Origin: Hyphomonadaceae bacterium
GTDB lineage: Bacteria > Pseudomonadota > Alphaproteobacteria > Caulobacterales > Hyphomonadaceae
Reading direction: 5' to 3'
DNA length: 64,000 bases
NCBI GenBank assembly: GCA_016714495.1
Contig: JADKDU010000007.1
Coordinates: 186,001 to 250,000 of the forward strand
Shown here in pieces: positions 62,988 through 64,000 of this stretch. Below the pieces are notes generated by a model that saw only the letters and a list, made by a program, of their open reading frames with translations, made no database searches and was not told the DNA's origin. A program made the translations under genes and the position numbers. Positions within the stretch are counted from its first letter, which is position 1. The number at the start of each line of letters is the position of its first letter.

Positions 62988-63631
62988 GTTCGCCGGGACA
63001 GGCTCCAAGCCAGCATGGTCTGCGCGGCGGCGTAGGTGATCCACACGCTGCCAATGGGCACGGGCTGTTTGGCGAACATGCCGACGGCGATCAGCGTGTC
63101 GCTAGCCATGAAGATCACCGCGCCGAGCTTCGCCATCATCGGCGTTTTCGACATGAGCGCTGCGATCACCATGACGGTGATGATCACCGAATAGGCCGTG
63201 GCGGGGATGGCGAGCCCCATCGCCGCCTGGCCAGGTGCGAACCAGACGCCCAGCGCGATCGATGCAATGAGCACGGCCGCGGCGAACGGCCAGCCGCTGC
63301 GGTTTATGCCTTCGCGGCGAATGATTGTGATGAAGGCCGCCGAATAGAATACGTGCGCAAGGCCGAAGGCCGCCATGCCGCCGACGAACAGGCCGTCGAG
63401 CTCGAGCAGCACGTCGCCAGCAGCCGAGAGCAGCAGGCCGACGCCGACCAGGATGGCGCGTTGGCTCAGCGCGTAGAGTCCCAGAACGAGGATGCCGGAG
63501 CATTTCCACACCGGTCCCCATGGCTGGTCGAGTTTCACCCATTCGTTCGCAAGGTGCGATGCGGCCAACAGCGCGCCGGCGATGAAGAGGATCTGAGCGG
63601 TGTTGGCGCGTGGCGCGGGGGCGTCGGTCAT
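62984..63631 (-). CDS. YhhN/lysoplasmalogenase-like membrane protein
   Basis: The 215-residue protein has about eight helices and the YhhN motifs G-D-V-L-L-E near residue 68, F-G-L-A-H-V-F-Y near 88 and F-M-A-S-D-T-L-I-A near 174. Mammalian TMEM86 members of the family cleave lysoplasmalogens; the bacterial role is less certain. It overlaps the stop of the YggS-like gene by four bases. Confidence 0.8.
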   Translation of the reverse strand: MTDAPAPRANTAQILFIAGALLAASHLANEWVKLDQPWGPVWKCSGILVLGLYALSQRAILVGVGLLLSAAGDVLLELDGLFVGGMAAFGLAHVFYSAAFITIIRREGINRSGWPFAAAVLIASIALGVWFAPGQAAMGLAIPATAYSVIITVMVIAALMSKTPMMAKLGAVIFMASDTLIAVGMFAKQPVPIGSVWITYAAAQTMLAWSLSRRT

Positions 63632-63733
63632 GTCTGCTGGCTAGCGCCGTGCGCGGGCGCTGTCGATTTCACGTTGGGGAAACGGCTGTGCGGAAACTCT
63701 TCCTACGCTTGTGGGAAGGACTGCGGGGCAGGC

Positions 63734-64000
63734 TCAGATCCTGATCTCCAGCGCATCGCCGTGCCTGGCGTCGGCGAGCAACGCCAGTAGGTCGGGTAAG
63801 GCGCAGGCGACACATCCCTCTGTGGGCGCATAGTCCTGCCGCGCCACATGCAGGAAAATCGCGCTGCCCTTGCCGGGGATTACGGGGTGGTCGTTGTAGC
63901 CGAGCGGGACGATCAGGTCGTAGACATGATCCTCGCGCCACAGCTTCTCGTGGCTGGCGCGGTAGGGCGTCAGGATGGGCCGATTGTAGAACGGGTCGGC
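63734..64000 (-). CDS. L,D-transpeptidase (YkuD-like), C-terminal part cut by right edge
   Basis: The 88 visible residues enter from the right edge and contain V-P-L-G-Y-N-D-H-P-V, G-S-A-I-F-L-H-V-A-R-Q-D-Y and P-T-E-G-C-V-A, the active-site motif with the His and nucleophile Cys of L,D-transpeptidases. These enzymes cross-link peptidoglycan or attach lipoproteins to it. The N-terminal part lies outside the window. It ends in D-A-L-E-I-R-I. Confidence 0.82.
   Translation of the reverse strand, partial: ADPFYNRPILTPYRASHEKLWREDHVYDLIVPLGYNDHPVIPGKGSAIFLHVARQDYAPTEGCVACALPDLLALLADARHGDALEIRI

Overview
The window is a GC-rich (roughly 60-65% by eye) stretch of an alphaproteobacterial chromosome, most likely Caulobacterales/Hyphomonadaceae or a close relative. 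The grounds are gene order and sites. The order is dnaQ-coaE-aroE-maf-DUF299, then an origin-like gap, then hemE-hemH-hemJ-rho, and further on mnmE-mnmG-rsmG-parA-parB and lptE-holA-leuS. The gap carries CtrA-type and GANTC (CcrM) motifs, and ParB-type parS palindromes lie nearby. I see no rRNA, tRNA, CRISPR array, insertion sequence or prophage. The region is almost entirely core chromosome.

Layout. 1-3.3 kb: a cut-off EamA transporter, an exported GH5-like glycosidase and a polysaccharide flippase. 3.3-11.6 kb: yciB, a Nudix hydrolase, a MarR regulator, the cytochrome c maturation genes ccmABCDG (including a 52-residue ccmD), acnA and a DUF1223 protein. 11.6-16 kb: a four-gene GldA/F/G-plus-DUF4340 ABC module. 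16.4-25 kb: DUF2794, a BI-1 protein, thpR, hslV and hslU separated by an unrelated membrane protein, a lipoprotein, and a GGDEF-EAL protein with a decayed GGDEF. 25.1-30.5 kb: hisB, hisH, hisA, hisF and hisE, interrupted by a catalase relic, a membrane-anchored endonuclease/phosphatase-fold protein and a small DUF1127-like ORF. 30.5-35.8 kb: Smr, Tim44-like, secB, dnaQ, coaE, aroE, maf and DUF299, most of them pointing away from the origin.

35,843-36,238 is the predicted replication origin, with eleven GANTC sites in 273 bp, two exact TTAA-N7-TTAA sites and a near-consensus DnaA box. To its right are hemE, hemH, hemJ and rho with a strong terminator, then several secreted or hypothetical proteins and a frameshifted dienelactone hydrolase. 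mnmE, mnmG, rsmG, parA and parB follow, with five full parS palindromes between 45.9 and 49.1 kb. Three of those are embedded in reading frames. Next come two tandem cytochrome c-PQQ dehydrogenase lipoproteins, holA, lptE, leuS (one-base frameshift), a DUF3576 lipoprotein, a porin-like protein, an NtrZ-like periplasmic protein, thiE-like, YggS-like and YhhN-like genes, and a cut-off L,D-transpeptidase.

No wholly new defence or mobile system was found. The most interesting items are the origin with its dense methylation and CtrA motifs, the parS array written into coding frames, a two-copy dispersed repeat with a conserved terminal hairpin (18.4 and 46.8 kb), the catalase relic, the frameshift in the essential leuS gene, the membrane protein between hslV and hslU, and the tandem haem/PQQ dehydrogenases.
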